Shown in pieces: positions 25,583 to 34,963 of a DNA stretch of 64,000 nucleotides. The notes beneath the pieces are model-generated. The model had not been told where the DNA came from, ran no database searches, and worked only from the letters and a program-made list of their open reading frames with translations. Positions within the stretch are counted from its first letter, which is position 1; each line of letters begins with the position of its first letter. The stretch is from Mycolicibacterium sp. YH-1 (GTDB lineage: Bacteria; Actinomycetota; Actinomycetes; Mycobacteriales; Mycobacteriaceae): assembly GCF_022557175.1 (NCBI RefSeq), contig NZ_CP092915.1, positions 62,001 through 126,000 on the forward strand. Direction: 5' to 3'. The position numbers and the translations under genes are program-made.

Positions 25583-26791
25583 ATGATGGTGGCAAGACTA
25601 TGTCGCGTGTGCAGAACACCATCCGTCGAGGAGTTAGAGACCTCACCAGCGCGACCCGCACTGTGGTTGCGCCCAGCCGACCATGCCATGCCGATTGATG
25701 ACAGTGCCGTCGAGCATGTCGACGATGTCATCGCGTTTCACCGCGCTCTGCCCGGATACGCGCCGACCCGGTTGGTCGAATTGCCCAACCAAGCAGGGGA
25801 ACTGGCAGTTGGTCGACTCTTCGTCAAGGAGGAGAAGAACCGATTCGGTCTCCCGGCGTTCAAGGCGCTCGGTGCTTCCTGGGCGCTCGCACGGGCGGTC
25901 GCCGCGCAGGCGGGGCTGCCCAAACCGTGGACACTGCCGGCGCTGCGCGGGGCCGCGGCGAAACTCGAACTCGAGGTGGTTACCGCAACCGACGGCAACC
26001 ACGGTCGTGCGGTCGCCTGGATGGCTGCCCAGGTGGGTTTGAGTGCGACCGTTCTGGTTCCCGATGTCATCGGGGAAGCAGCCACCGTCGCGATAGCGGG
26101 GGAGGGCGCCGAGGTTGTCGTTCACCACGGCAACTACGACGAGACGGTGATCCGCGCTGCCCGCTACGCCGCAGAGGAGCGCGGGCGGCTGCTGGTCCAG
26201 GACACCGCGTGGCCGTCCTATACCGAGATCCCTGGATGGATCGTCGACGGATATCAGACCCTTCTGGCCGAGGTTGACACTCAACTCGCAGATCTGGGGG
26301 CGCCTCCGGCGGATCTGGTGGTCGTGCCGGTAGGCGTCGGATCCCTGCTGCAGGCCGTGCTCAGTCACTACAGCCTGCCGCATGGGCCGGAGCCGGCGAC
26401 CAAAATCGCCAGCGTCGAGCCGGTATCCGCGGCGTGCGTGCTGGCCAGCCTGCGGGCTGACCGCCTCACTTCGGTGGACACTGCGTCGACGATCATGGCG
26501 GGACTGAACTGCGGCACTCCGTCTTCATTAGCATGGCCACTCATCCGGAACGGGTTGAGCGCCGCGATCGCTGTCACCGATGCCGAGGCAGCGCAATCCG
26601 CTGACCTTCTCGCCGAGCAGGGGGTTGCGTCAGGACCCTGCGGCGCGGCCACTCTGGCGGCAGTGCGCGTTATGCTGAACGGCTCGGACAGTGAGGAGTG
26701 CAGGGACGCATTGGGACTGGCCGATACCAGTGTTGTCGTGCTGTTGAGCACCGAGGCAAACTCCGATTCAGTTACTGCGGAGGCACTATGA
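25583..26791 (+). CDS. PLP-dependent diaminopropionate ammonia-lyase-like enzyme
   Basis: This 402-residue fold-type II PLP enzyme resembles diaminopropionate ammonia-lyase (DpaL) and threonine dehydratases. The PLP lysine is Lys94 in LPAFKALGASW; ATDGNHGRAVAW forms the substrate/Asn loop; VVPVGVGSLLQ lies in the phosphate-binding region. The enzyme class removes ammonia from diaminopropionate or similar amino acids, giving a 2-oxo acid. ATG 25583 (or 25586) is chosen since the upstream ATG lies in the TATAAT box. The stop overlaps the start of the M20 gene (ATGA). Confidence 0.8.
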   Translation: MMVARLCRVCRTPSVEELETSPARPALWLRPADHAMPIDDSAVEHVDDVIAFHRALPGYAPTRLVELPNQAGELAVGRLFVKEEKNRFGLPAFKALGASWALARAVAAQAGLPKPWTLPALRGAAAKLELEVVTATDGNHGRAVAWMAAQVGLSATVLVPDVIGEAATVAIAGEGAEVVVHHGNYDETVIRAARYAAEERGRLLVQDTAWPSYTEIPGWIVDGYQTLLAEVDTQLADLGAPPADLVVVPVGVGSLLQAVLSHYSLPHGPEPATKIASVEPVSAACVLASLRADRLTSVDTASTIMAGLNCGTPSSLAWPLIRNGLSAAIAVTDAEAAQSADLLAEQGVASGPCGAATLAAVRVMLNGSDSEECRDALGLADTSVVVLLSTEANSDSVTAEAL

Positions 26792-27933
26792 ACCGCGATG
26801 CCGAGGTCATTCAATTGCTCAGCGACCTCGTCGCGATCGATTCGACAAACCCATCGCTCTACGCGGACGGTGCTGGTGAGCGCCAGATCGCCAATTTCGT
26901 CGCCGAGTGGGGTGAGTCGAACGGCCTGCACGCCAGGCTGATCGACTCCGATAGCGCGCGACCCAGCGTGGTGGTGGCGACCGCCCCAGAAGCCGGCCAC
27001 GGCCCTGCGCTGCTGATATGTGGACACCTTGACACCGTCGGGCCCGGCGGTATGGACGCCCCGTGGACGCCGCGAATCGACGGTGATCGGTTGTACGGCC
27101 GCGGTGCCTACGACATGAAGGCCGGACTGGCCGCCGGACTGATCGCGGCACGGGATGCCAACCGCGCGGGGATCGGAGGTCGTGTGGTAGTCGCCGCGGT
27201 GGCCGATGAGGAGCACAGCAGCACCGGAATTCAGGAGACCCTGAACTTCGTCCAGGCGAATGCGGCGATCGTATGTGAACCGACTGAGATGGTGATTGCC
27301 GAGGCGCACAAGGGATTCGTGTGGATCGAGATAGACGTGACAGGAGTGTCGGCGCACGGGTCGCGTCCACACCTGGGGCGCGACGCGGTCTTCGGGATGG
27401 GTCCTATCCTCAGCAGGTTGCGAGACCTCGATCGCGAGATCGCAGTACGTTCCCAGCACTCCAGTCTGGGCTCCGGAAATCTACACGGTTCGACAATCAT
27501 CGGCGGTCGCGAGGAATCGACCATTCCCGACCGGTGCACGCTCGTCGTGGAGCGGCGCACATTGCCCGGGGAGCAGGTGGCCGATATCGAGCGGGAGATC
27601 CGAGCCGTGCTGGACGCGTGTCGGAATGACGACCCCGACCTTGCCGTCCAGATGAGAACCACCATGTCCCGCGAACCCTTCGAACGCGTGAGGGGCGATG
27701 ATTTGTTGCGGTCGATGGACAACGCCTCGGCGCGCCTCGGCAACCTGCCGCTCGAACGTGGCTCCGTGAGCTATTGGGCCGATTCGGCTTTCATCCAGGC
27801 CGCAGGAGTGCCGACGGTGCTGCTGGGCCCGGCTGGTGACGGAGCCCACGCGGACATCGAATGGGTCAGCGTGTCGAGCACCGTGGCGTGCACTCGCGTT
27901 CTGACGGCTACCGCGATCGACTACTGCCAGTGA
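26788..27933 (+). CDS. M20-family peptidase/deacylase (ArgE/DapE-like)
   Basis: This 381-residue enzyme is a di-zinc M20 hydrolase. Metal-binding motifs are ICGHLDTVGPGG, YGRGAYDMKAG, the Glu pair in VADEEHSSTG and CEPTE; the dimerisation domain contains VSAHGSRPH. Family members cleave N-acyl amino acids or short peptides. The 4-base overlap with the ammonia-lyase gene suggests that it releases the amino acid then deaminated, for example from an N-acylated diamino acid; that is inference. GMC2 follows after 91 bases. Confidence 0.85.
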   Translation: MNRDAEVIQLLSDLVAIDSTNPSLYADGAGERQIANFVAEWGESNGLHARLIDSDSARPSVVVATAPEAGHGPALLICGHLDTVGPGGMDAPWTPRIDGDRLYGRGAYDMKAGLAAGLIAARDANRAGIGGRVVVAAVADEEHSSTGIQETLNFVQANAAIVCEPTEMVIAEAHKGFVWIEIDVTGVSAHGSRPHLGRDAVFGMGPILSRLRDLDREIAVRSQHSSLGSGNLHGSTIIGGREESTIPDRCTLVVERRTLPGEQVADIEREIRAVLDACRNDDPDLAVQMRTTMSREPFERVRGDDLLRSMDNASARLGNLPLERGSVSYWADSAFIQAAGVPTVLLGPAGDGAHADIEWVSVSSTVACTRVLTATAIDYCQ

Positions 27934-28024
27934 GCATGCGCCGGTGGACTCGCGATATAGCGGCGCAGCCATTGTGGCATCTGACGACCGCCCCCACAGC
28001 TGAGAAAGAGAGCAGAAAAGCCGT

Positions 28025-29557
28025 ATGACCAATCCACCCGAACACGCTGCCACGATTGTCGTTGGTGCCGGAACGTCAGGGGCCACGCTCGTCGGGCACC
28101 TCATCGAAGCCGGTGAGCGTGACGTGCTGCTGATCGAGGCCGGACCGGACTACGGGGCCCGCGGCAGCAGCACTTGGCCCGAGGAGCTGCTCGATGCCCG
28201 GGCAATGCCGACGAGCCACGACTGGGGATACACCAGCGATAAGACCTACCCTGATCGCACCGTCCCATTCGACCGCGCCAAAGTGATCGGCGGGTGTTCC
28301 TCGCACAACAGCTGTGTCGCCATCTGGGGGTCGCACCTGGACTACGAGCAGCTGGAGCACCTAGTCGGAAAGCGCTGGGGCAGAGACTCGTTGGAGAAGC
28401 AGATTCCGGGAATTGAAGACCGGATGCGGTTGCGCCGCTACCAGCAGCATCAGCTCAGCCCGTTTCACGAGGCCTTCCTGGCGGCGACGGCCAATGTGGG
28501 GATACCGATCGTCGATGACGTCAACGACCTGGACCAGGATGAAGGCGCATCCACCTTTCCGGTGAACATTGACACCGACGGAACACGGTTCAACGCCGCG
28601 TTCGCCTACGTTGATCCGGTACGCGAGCACGCCGAGCTAACCGTGCTCGGTGACGCCCTGGTGGATCGGGTGCTCTTCGAGGGAAGCACCGCAGTGGGCG
28701 TCGAGGTGCTGATCGACGGCGAGCGAACCTCGATCTCGGCCGACCGGGTGATCATCAGTGGCGGTACCTACGGAACACCGGGCATCCTGATGCGATCCGG
28801 CATAGGTCCGGCCGATCACCTGCGAGCCAACGAAATCGACGTTCTGGTTGACCTACCCGGGGTGGGCGCCAACCTGCACGACCATCCGGCGGTGTGGCTG
28901 CACTACGCCGGGAGCGGGCAACTCGAGACGCAGATGGCTGACACCATCGCCGCTGGCTGGACGCCGGAGGAGCAGAGCATGGTCAAACTGCGCTCGCGAC
29001 ACTGCGACGACGGTTTCGATCTGCACCTCTACCCAATGGGCGGCCCCGACACCCCAGACGGTGACGGTTGGCATTGGGTGGTGCCGGTGGCGAACATGAG
29101 GCCGCTTGCCCGCGGCGTGGTGCGGCTTGCGGATCGGAATCCTGAGACGCCGTTGGCGATCGACCACAACTACCTCGGCGACGCCGATGGTCGCGATCTG
29201 GCGGTGTTGGCCGACGGAGTCCGCCGGGCACGGGAGATCACCGCCGCGCAGCCGTTGACTGAACTCATCGGCGCCGAGATCACCCCGGGTGACGCCGCGC
29301 GCACCGACGAGGAGATCGCGGAGTTCGTTCGCGCGAACGTAGTGCACTACTACCACCCGGTCGGCACGTGCAAGATGGGCACCTCCGACGATGCGATGGC
29401 AGTGTGCTCGAACACCGGTGCGGTGTTCGGCACGTCTAATCTGTATGTCGCGGATTGCTCGCTGCTGCCCGAAATCCCCAGGGGCAACACCAATCTCCCC
29501 GCGGTATTCATTGGCGCGACCGTAGCCGCGGCACTGACAGCAAAGGAATTGTCGTGA
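28025..29557 (+). CDS. Second GMC-family FAD oxidoreductase
   Basis: This 510-residue GMC protein has GAGTSGATLVGHL at residues 17-29, LIEAGPDYG, the signature RAKVIGGCSSHNSC and the active-site HYYHPVGTCKMG with a later NTNLP Asn, so both catalytic positions are present. It is clearly related to the GMC gene at 18221. It probably oxidises an alcohol to an aldehyde, which the aldehyde dehydrogenase encoded immediately afterwards (overlapping GTGA) would convert to the acid, as in choline to betaine conversion. Substrate is not proven. Confidence 0.85.
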   Translation: MTNPPEHAATIVVGAGTSGATLVGHLIEAGERDVLLIEAGPDYGARGSSTWPEELLDARAMPTSHDWGYTSDKTYPDRTVPFDRAKVIGGCSSHNSCVAIWGSHLDYEQLEHLVGKRWGRDSLEKQIPGIEDRMRLRRYQQHQLSPFHEAFLAATANVGIPIVDDVNDLDQDEGASTFPVNIDTDGTRFNAAFAYVDPVREHAELTVLGDALVDRVLFEGSTAVGVEVLIDGERTSISADRVIISGGTYGTPGILMRSGIGPADHLRANEIDVLVDLPGVGANLHDHPAVWLHYAGSGQLETQMADTIAAGWTPEEQSMVKLRSRHCDDGFDLHLYPMGGPDTPDGDGWHWVVPVANMRPLARGVVRLADRNPETPLAIDHNYLGDADGRDLAVLADGVRRAREITAAQPLTELIGAEITPGDAARTDEEIAEFVRANVVHYYHPVGTCKMGTSDDAMAVCSNTGAVFGTSNLYVADCSLLPEIPRGNTNLPAVFIGATVAAALTAKELS

Positions 29558-31053
29558 CTCAAATCGACACCGGCACCAGCAACATGCAATCAGACCTGCG
29601 GACGCAGGCATTCATCGGTGGGACGTTCGTCGATGCCGAGGGGGGTGCACTGATGCCAGCCTGGTCGCCCTCCACCGGTCAGAGAATCGCCGAGGTGGCC
29701 AACTGCAGCGCACACGATGTGGAGCGCGCGGTATCGGTGGCACGCGTCGCGTTCGACAAGGGTAGTTGGTCGCGCGCTCCGCTGGAGTTCCGCAAACAGG
29801 TAATGCATCGGTTCGCTGACCTGGTCGAGTCGCACAGTGCGGAACTCTCATACCTCGACTCGCTCAATGCGGGCAAGCCGATCACCGCGTGCAGTACTGG
29901 AGACCTACCCGACGCCGTGGCGACATTGCGCTGGTACGCCGAGGTGATCGACAAGGTGTACGGGCGCGTCTCACCGAACACCGGCGACGGAATCGGCATC
30001 ATCACCCGCGAACCCGTCGGGGTGGTCGGTTCAGTCATACCCTGGAACTACCCGTGCGCAACACTCGCCTGGAAGCTTGGGCCCGCGCTAGCATGCGGCA
30101 ACAGTGTCGTTGTCAAACCTGCCGAGCAGGCGCCACTGAGCGCGATACGCATCGCTGAGCTAGCCGTGGAGGCCGGGCTTCCCAACGGAGTGCTCAACGT
30201 GGTCCCGGGCGTGGGGGAGATTGCCGGACGACAGGTGGGAATGAGCCTTGGCGTGGATGCACTCTCGTTCACGGGGTCCACAGCCACCGGCCGGCGCTTC
30301 CTGGAATACGCCGCCGCAAGCAACCTGAAGATGGTCTCACTGGAATGCGGGGGCAAGAGCCCCCAGATTGTGCTCGCTGACGCCGTCGCGGATTTGGACT
30401 ACCTGGTAGACCAGCTCGCGATCGCGGCGTTCACCAACAGTGGACAGAACTGCACCGCGGGCTCTCGGATCCTCGTCGATGAATCGGTGCACGACCTCGT
30501 GGTGGCGGCTCTGGCCGCACGGGTGGCGACCGAGGTCGTCGGGCCCGCGCTCGATCCCGCGACGACGATCGGTCCAGTGATCGAGCAACGCGCGATGGTT
30601 CGGGTTCTGGAAGCCGCAGAGGAAGCGCGGGCTGGTGGAGCCACGGTGGTTTCCGGTGGGCGCCAAGCACTCTCGGAGTCGGGTGGGTGGTTTGTCGAAC
30701 CGACGATACTCGCTGGTGTTGCCTCTGACATGCGTGTAGCCCGTGAGGAACTATTCGGTCCGCTCGTGGCAGTCCTACCGTTCACCGATCATGCCGAGGC
30801 AATCGCGATGGCCAACGACACCAGTTACGGTCTGGCTGCCTCGCTCTACACCAACGACATTGACCGAGCCACCGAAATCGCGACATCGATACGGGCGGGG
30901 ACGGTTTCGATTAACAGCTACAGCGAGGGAGATATCACCACACCGTTCGGTGGATACGGCCTCTCGGGCTTCGGCGGCAGGGAGAAGGGAACTGACGCGT
31001 TGGCCCAATACAGCGAGCTGAAGACCATCTGGTTGACGCGGAGACCGCGATAG
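29554..31053 (+). CDS. NAD(P)-dependent aldehyde dehydrogenase (betaine-aldehyde type)
   Basis: This 499-residue enzyme has the general base Glu264 in LECGGKSP and the nucleophile Cys300 in GQNCTAG; VIPWNYPCATLAWKLGPAL is the Asn-containing oxyanion region. Length and motifs fit betaine aldehyde or 4-aminobutyraldehyde dehydrogenases. GTG 29554 overlaps the stop of GMC2 by four bases, so the pair is translated together. A longer in-frame start inside GMC2 is not needed. It probably removes the aldehydes made by GMC2 and possibly by the amine oxidase. Confidence 0.88.
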   Translation: MTQIDTGTSNMQSDLRTQAFIGGTFVDAEGGALMPAWSPSTGQRIAEVANCSAHDVERAVSVARVAFDKGSWSRAPLEFRKQVMHRFADLVESHSAELSYLDSLNAGKPITACSTGDLPDAVATLRWYAEVIDKVYGRVSPNTGDGIGIITREPVGVVGSVIPWNYPCATLAWKLGPALACGNSVVVKPAEQAPLSAIRIAELAVEAGLPNGVLNVVPGVGEIAGRQVGMSLGVDALSFTGSTATGRRFLEYAAASNLKMVSLECGGKSPQIVLADAVADLDYLVDQLAIAAFTNSGQNCTAGSRILVDESVHDLVVAALAARVATEVVGPALDPATTIGPVIEQRAMVRVLEAAEEARAGGATVVSGGRQALSESGGWFVEPTILAGVASDMRVAREELFGPLVAVLPFTDHAEAIAMANDTSYGLAASLYTNDIDRATEIATSIRAGTVSINSYSEGDITTPFGGYGLSGFGGREKGTDALAQYSELKTIWLTRRPR

Positions 31054-31267
31054 CGGTCGTCGGCACCGTACGTACGGTGCAGGCTCCCGGGCCGGGGACC
31101 GCGCACCATGCGGTGTTGGGTGTGTCGCCAGTGTGGACCCGAACGGAGACACCATGATACGTCGCTTCACGACGGCTAGCAGATCCGCTGCACCGGAGAC
31201 GGTTCGCCCGACGCCGACTGCTCGGGTATCCAGCGGCAGCCTACCCGGGCCGGGCGGGTGGTAGGCG

Positions 31268-31717
31268 GTGTGGGAGATGGACGGCTACAGCCGTAGCCTG
31301 TTGCTATTCGTAGTCACCTGGAGCCCGTACGGTGCGCCCCCGGATGACGAAACGTTCATCGGGTTCGGGCTGACCGGACCGCAGTTGCGCGAACGGCTGC
31401 TGCAGATCATCGAGACCTACTGGCCCCACGTCACCGCACTATCTGCTATCGACCGCGCCCTGCTGGACAGAACCATCGCCTATGTGAGGCGGCGCGGCAC
31501 TGGCTCCGAACGTCTTGTACTGCACCGGGTGTTGGGCAGGCTCTCGCCGCTGTGCCAGGCTACGGCGTCCGAAGCTTCGGACGCCGTAGGTCCTCTCCCC
31601 GCGCCCGTGGCATCCGGCCAGGGTCTGTCGGACGCTCTAGGACTGATTCACGACGACCCGTTGCGTGTGCCGCGACCCTCACGTGCATCCCCAAGACAAC
31701 AGAGTTCATTGAAATAG
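31268..31717 (+). CDS. Hypothetical protein
   Basis: A 149-residue frame begins at GTG 31268. The first 90 residues look like a real small soluble protein (FVVTWSPYGAPPDDETFIGFGL, LRERLLQIIETYWPH); the last 55 are low-complexity. A perfect 30-bp palindrome lies inside it (31560-31589), so the real gene may end or have been altered there. I recognise no family with certainty. It overlaps the tail of the convergent permease chimera. Confidence 0.4.
   Translation: MWEMDGYSRSLLLFVVTWSPYGAPPDDETFIGFGLTGPQLRERLLQIIETYWPHVTALSAIDRALLDRTIAYVRRRGTGSERLVLHRVLGRLSPLCQATASEASDAVGPLPAPVASGQGLSDALGLIHDDPLRVPRPSRASPRQQSSLK
31560..31589. repeat. Perfect 30-bp palindrome
   Basis: The 15-base arm CTACGGCGTCCGAAG is followed directly by its exact reverse complement, centred on AAGCTT, with no loop. 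It is flanked by GC-rich DNA with no T-run, so it is not a typical intrinsic terminator, although it lies between convergent genes. It could be a cruciform or a protein-binding site. Confidence 0.7.
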
Positions 31718-32685
31718 CACGAAGGAGTTTCTTCAGATTCGGCCCAGCACAAAGTGGTGGTCGGCTGAGGGTTTGAGAAGTCCCGGTAGGTCACGCCTTT
31801 CATCGAAAGAGTTTTCACACAGCCGGGGACGATTCCGACACCAAGTCCCGCGGCGACCAGCCCGAGTAGCACTTGGTCGTCCTCCGGTTGACGCTGGGTG
31901 CGTACCTCGAGGCGTCGCATCAACACCGTGAACGGGAAGGCAATCGCGAAGTAGATCAGTGCGACCGAGGTGAGCACCTCAAGTGGGCGGTAGGTAAGAG
32001 TGGAGATGGTCTGTCCGTTGTAAAGCAGGTCGGCCACGCCAAGGGTCGACACCAGGGCGGTGTCCTTGAACAGGCTGATGACGATCGAAACCAGGACGGG
32101 CAAAACGTTGCGGATGCCCTGTGGGAGGATCACAAAGCGCAAGCGGTTCCAGCCGCGGATGCCGAGGATCTCGGCAGACTCGATCTGCTCCTTGGCAATG
32201 CTTTGGATTCCAGCGCGGTACGCCTCGCCAGCGAACGCACTGACGTTGAGGCTGAAGGTGACCCAGGCCGCCACCGGCGCGCTCAGCTGCACACCGGCGA
32301 CGACTGGCAGCGCGTAGTAGACCCACACCAGCTGAATGAGTACCGGCGTGCAGCGCCAGATTTCGACGTGCGCTGTCGCGACGATGCGCAAAATCCTGAA
32401 CCGCGACAGTCGCATGAGAGCGACTACGACGCCGAGTGAAAGGCCTGTCACGGTGCAGGCGATCGTCAGGATCGCCGTCATGCGAAGGCCCGTCAGCAGC
32501 AGGGTCCAGTTGTCGGTGACCGCGCTGAAGTCCCACTCATAGCCGGCTGCGGTGTCGCCCCCGTTCTTGGAGAGCAAGACCACGACGAGGAGGAGGCCGG
32601 TCAACGACCCTGCCACCCACCAGCGTCGTACTGATTGGACGTTGGTCATTCTGCGCAACAGCACATCTATTCCTCGTCTCGGCAT
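31648..32685 (-). CDS. Amino acid ABC transporter permease fused to a LysR-domain tail
   Basis: Residues 1-265 are a HisMQ/GlnP-type ABC permease with an N-terminal membrane segment, repeated hydrophobic segments and the EAA loop EILGIRGWNRLRFVILPQGIR. From about residue 270 the sequence changes to the end of a LysR effector-binding domain: LGLVAAGLGVGIVPGCVKTL, GVTYRDF, then a C-terminal Phe/Cys tail. The chimera suggests a deletion that removed the rest of the permease operon (no ATPase gene follows) and the first part of a LysR gene. The start is 6 bases after the binding-protein gene. Transport would need an ATPase from elsewhere. Confidence 0.75.
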   Translation of the reverse strand: MPRRGIDVLLRRMTNVQSVRRWWVAGSLTGLLLVVVLLSKNGGDTAAGYEWDFSAVTDNWTLLLTGLRMTAILTIACTVTGLSLGVVVALMRLSRFRILRIVATAHVEIWRCTPVLIQLVWVYYALPVVAGVQLSAPVAAWVTFSLNVSAFAGEAYRAGIQSIAKEQIESAEILGIRGWNRLRFVILPQGIRNVLPVLVSIVISLFKDTALVSTLGVADLLYNGQTISTLTYRPLEVLTSVALIYFAIAFPFTVLMRRLEVRTQRQPEDDQVLLGLVAAGLGVGIVPGCVKTLSMKGVTYRDFSNPQPTTTLCWAESEETPSCYFNELCCLGDAREGRGTRNGSS

Positions 32686-32690
32686 ACGTG

Positions 32691-33542
32691 CTACTTGGTC
32701 GCGTCGACCGCGTAGTCCGGCAGATTCCCGATGGCGCCGTCGGTGGGCTTACCTTCGTGGTACGGCTCCGTGTAGCCGGACCAGCCCCCCTTGGCATCCA
32801 TCAACTTCTTAATGTCGGCATTGAGCGCGTCAACCGAGGATGACGACCACTTCTTGGAGACGCCAAGGTTCGTCGACGCGAAGTTCGCGGCCGTTGGCGG
32901 ATACAGCACGCCGTACTGCGGGTTGGCACGGACATACTCCGACGTGTTCAGCCACTGGTTCCACACCCCATCGACACGACCCGAGGTGAGTTGCAGGTAG
33001 CAGCTGTCCGAATCCGGAAGCGCGACAATAGTCGCCTCGGGGGTGGTTGACCTGAGGCCGACTTCGTTGGCGCCTCCCTTGGCTACGCAAATGCTGCGGC
33101 CCTTCGCGCTCGCCTCATCCCAAGTCTGGAATTTGTCCCTCGCCACCACGAGGTTGTCGACCGACACGTAGATCGGGTCGGTGAACGTGATGACCTTGGC
33201 GCGCTCATCGGTTTTCGTGAGGTCGAGCGCCAGATCGAACTGGTCAGCCTGCAGGCCGGCCACGATGTTCTCGAAGGTGGTAGAAACGAACTCGGGCTTG
33301 ACCTCCCACTCGTTGGCCAGGTCCGTCGCGAGGTCCACCATGGAGCCGGTCCACTCGCCGTCCGGACCCCTGAAATTGTCGGGTTTGAACGACGCGACTC
33401 CGATGCGGAGCGTGCCGGCCTCCTTGATTGCTGCGATCTGGTCGTCGCTGGAGGAGTTCGAGCCGCCCGAGCCACATGCTGCGACCGCGGATAGCGCCAC
33501 CATGGCGGCGAGAGCCCCTAGTCGCTTCGTGAAGTTGGACAT
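32691..33542 (-). CDS. Extracellular solute-binding lipoprotein, family 3
   Basis: This 283-residue protein has a lipoprotein signal peptide ending in the lipobox SAVAACG (Cys23), then a type-3 amino-acid-binding fold: TLRIGVASFKPDNFRG, a middle section typical of the family (FDLALDLTKTDERAKVITFTDP) and a C-terminal Trp-rich end. It delivers a polar amino acid or opine-like compound to the permease encoded 6 bases downstream. No ATPase gene is present nearby, so the importer may be inactive or borrow one. Confidence 0.85.
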   Translation of the reverse strand: MSNFTKRLGALAAMVALSAVAACGSGGSNSSSDDQIAAIKEAGTLRIGVASFKPDNFRGPDGEWTGSMVDLATDLANEWEVKPEFVSTTFENIVAGLQADQFDLALDLTKTDERAKVITFTDPIYVSVDNLVVARDKFQTWDEASAKGRSICVAKGGANEVGLRSTTPEATIVALPDSDSCYLQLTSGRVDGVWNQWLNTSEYVRANPQYGVLYPPTAANFASTNLGVSKKWSSSSVDALNADIKKLMDAKGGWSGYTEPYHEGKPTDGAIGNLPDYAVDATK

Positions 33543-34435
33543 CGTGGTTGAACCTTTCGATCACCGAGCTGATGGATGCGGTGGTGGGTTGTGAGCACTC
33601 GGCCCCCTCTGGTGCTTGCCGCTTTTGCGCCTAACACCATGGGCGGACGATCGGAGTTCGGCCAGTCAAACTCGCAGCGTTCAATCTGTCCAATACATAG
33701 ATGAGTAACTATCGATAGCTTGAACATATAGTTGAGGTCGTTGCCATCCGCACAAGATCGCCGTCACCTAGTGCGCCCACGCAAAGACCAACCGACCCCT
33801 GCAGCCGAAGTATCAAGTGCGGTAGTCTAGCTCGCGTAGTGCGATACATCTTTCGCCGCCGGTGCGACCATTCCGGTTGACTGCGGGTACTCGGCGTGGT
33901 GTCCGGCTGCCGGCACGAAGGACCGCGAGCAGAAGCTCTCGTCGCATTGGAGAGATCGGCCCTACCGGTGTGCCGTGTCGTCGCGGACGATTCTCTAGAC
34001 GGCGACAATCGCTGCTCGTCGGAGGGGCTGCAGCAACGCCATGGTCCATGGCCACCGCTCCTTTGAGAGCGCTTTACCGCGCCGTGGGCAGCCTTGCTGG
34101 TCGGCCACGTCACGTGACAGAACGCAGCGCATGGCTGTCGGACAAGCCGATAGCGGCGTGACGCGAATCCGCCTCTTCGAGCGCAGTGGACATGAAAGTG
34201 AGAATTCTCGGGGTGGACATCGAGTGAGAACACCGCTGTCGGCGCAGTTCAGCGCATCGCGTGTGGACATGAAACTTGTAAAGCCACAAATATTAAAGAT
34301 AATGTGGCTTCTCAAGTCTCATGTCCAATTCTCAAGTCAAATGTCCACCTGATGTCCACCTGGACATGAAAGTGAGAATTCTGCAGCGCAGCAGGACTGT
34401 TGGCGTTTGGAGGACTGGTCAGCGGATGTCGCCGA
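33543..34435. other. Intergenic region with dispersed repeat
   Basis: No supported gene from 33543 to about 34107. It is less GC-rich near 33690-33750 and may hold the promoter of the binding-protein operon. From 34108 it holds the dispersed hairpin repeat described separately. Confidence 0.4.
34108..34382. repeat. Dispersed hairpin repeat, complete copy with left extension
   Basis: Repeated units TGGACATGAAAGTGAGAATT (34187 and again 34361), TGGACATCGAGTGAGAA and TGGACATGAAACTTG surround a hairpin at 34275-34316 (arms CTTGTAAAGCCACA and TGTGGCTTCTCAAG, 14-base loop); the right half has the same units inverted. An about 80-base left flank from 34108 is shared with the copies at 45674 and, less well, 48297. 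It resembles a transposon-end pair without a transposase. Confidence 0.65.
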
Positions 34436-34963
34436 TCACCGTCGCGCGATGGTCGTGAAGCTAGCGTCGATCAAGCCGAGCCACGCGTCCTGATCGTCGG
34501 TCAGAGGATGCAGTAGGGGCAGGGTTGTGAACCGGCATTTGAAGATCATTCCGGCGTCGGCATCCTGTCCAAGGACTGAGTGCATCCAGGCATCTGGAGT
34601 CTCATCAGGAGCGTCGACTACGAAGAACGTGGTGGTGCGGGATTCGCCCGTAACGGGGTGCGGTTTGTTCTCGGTCTGCAATTGTGTGCGGAGCCGCAGC
34701 CCGTCCAGGCCCGTCTCTTCGGTAACTTCGCGCAGGACAGCATGCCCGGGTGTTTCGCTTGGTCGAACTCCACCGGCGGGGATCTGAGAGCCAGCCTCTG
34801 GCGTTCCCACCTGCTCGAAGACCAGCAACTCCCATGAGGGTCTCTGGCGAACAACGTAGGCGGCTACGCGCATCCGACTCACCGGGCCAAGTCTGCCCCA
34901 CTGTGCACCCTGATGCGACAACACAACTAGCTGCGCCATCTCGTGAAGTTGGTGCTGCGTCAA
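34436..34963 (-). CDS. NUDIX hydrolase, copy 1
   Basis: This 175-residue protein carries a perfect Nudix box at residues 64-86 (G-x5-E-x7-REVTEETGL), which binds the divalent metal and hydrolyses nucleoside diphosphates linked to another group. TTG 34963 overlaps the stop of the phosphoribosyltransferase gene (TTGA); ATG 34939 is an alternative start. It is the last gene of the HAD-OPRT-NUDIX operon. The second copy at 56326 is nearly identical over the domain but has an N-terminal frameshift. Substrate is unknown; neighbours suggest a nucleotide. Confidence 0.85.
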   Translation of the reverse strand: MTQHQLHEMAQLVVLSHQGAQWGRLGPVSRMRVAAYVVRQRPSWELLVFEQVGTPEAGSQIPAGGVRPSETPGHAVLREVTEETGLDGLRLRTQLQTENKPHPVTGESRTTTFFVVDAPDETPDAWMHSVLGQDADAGMIFKCRFTTLPLLHPLTDDQDAWLGLIDASFTTIARR

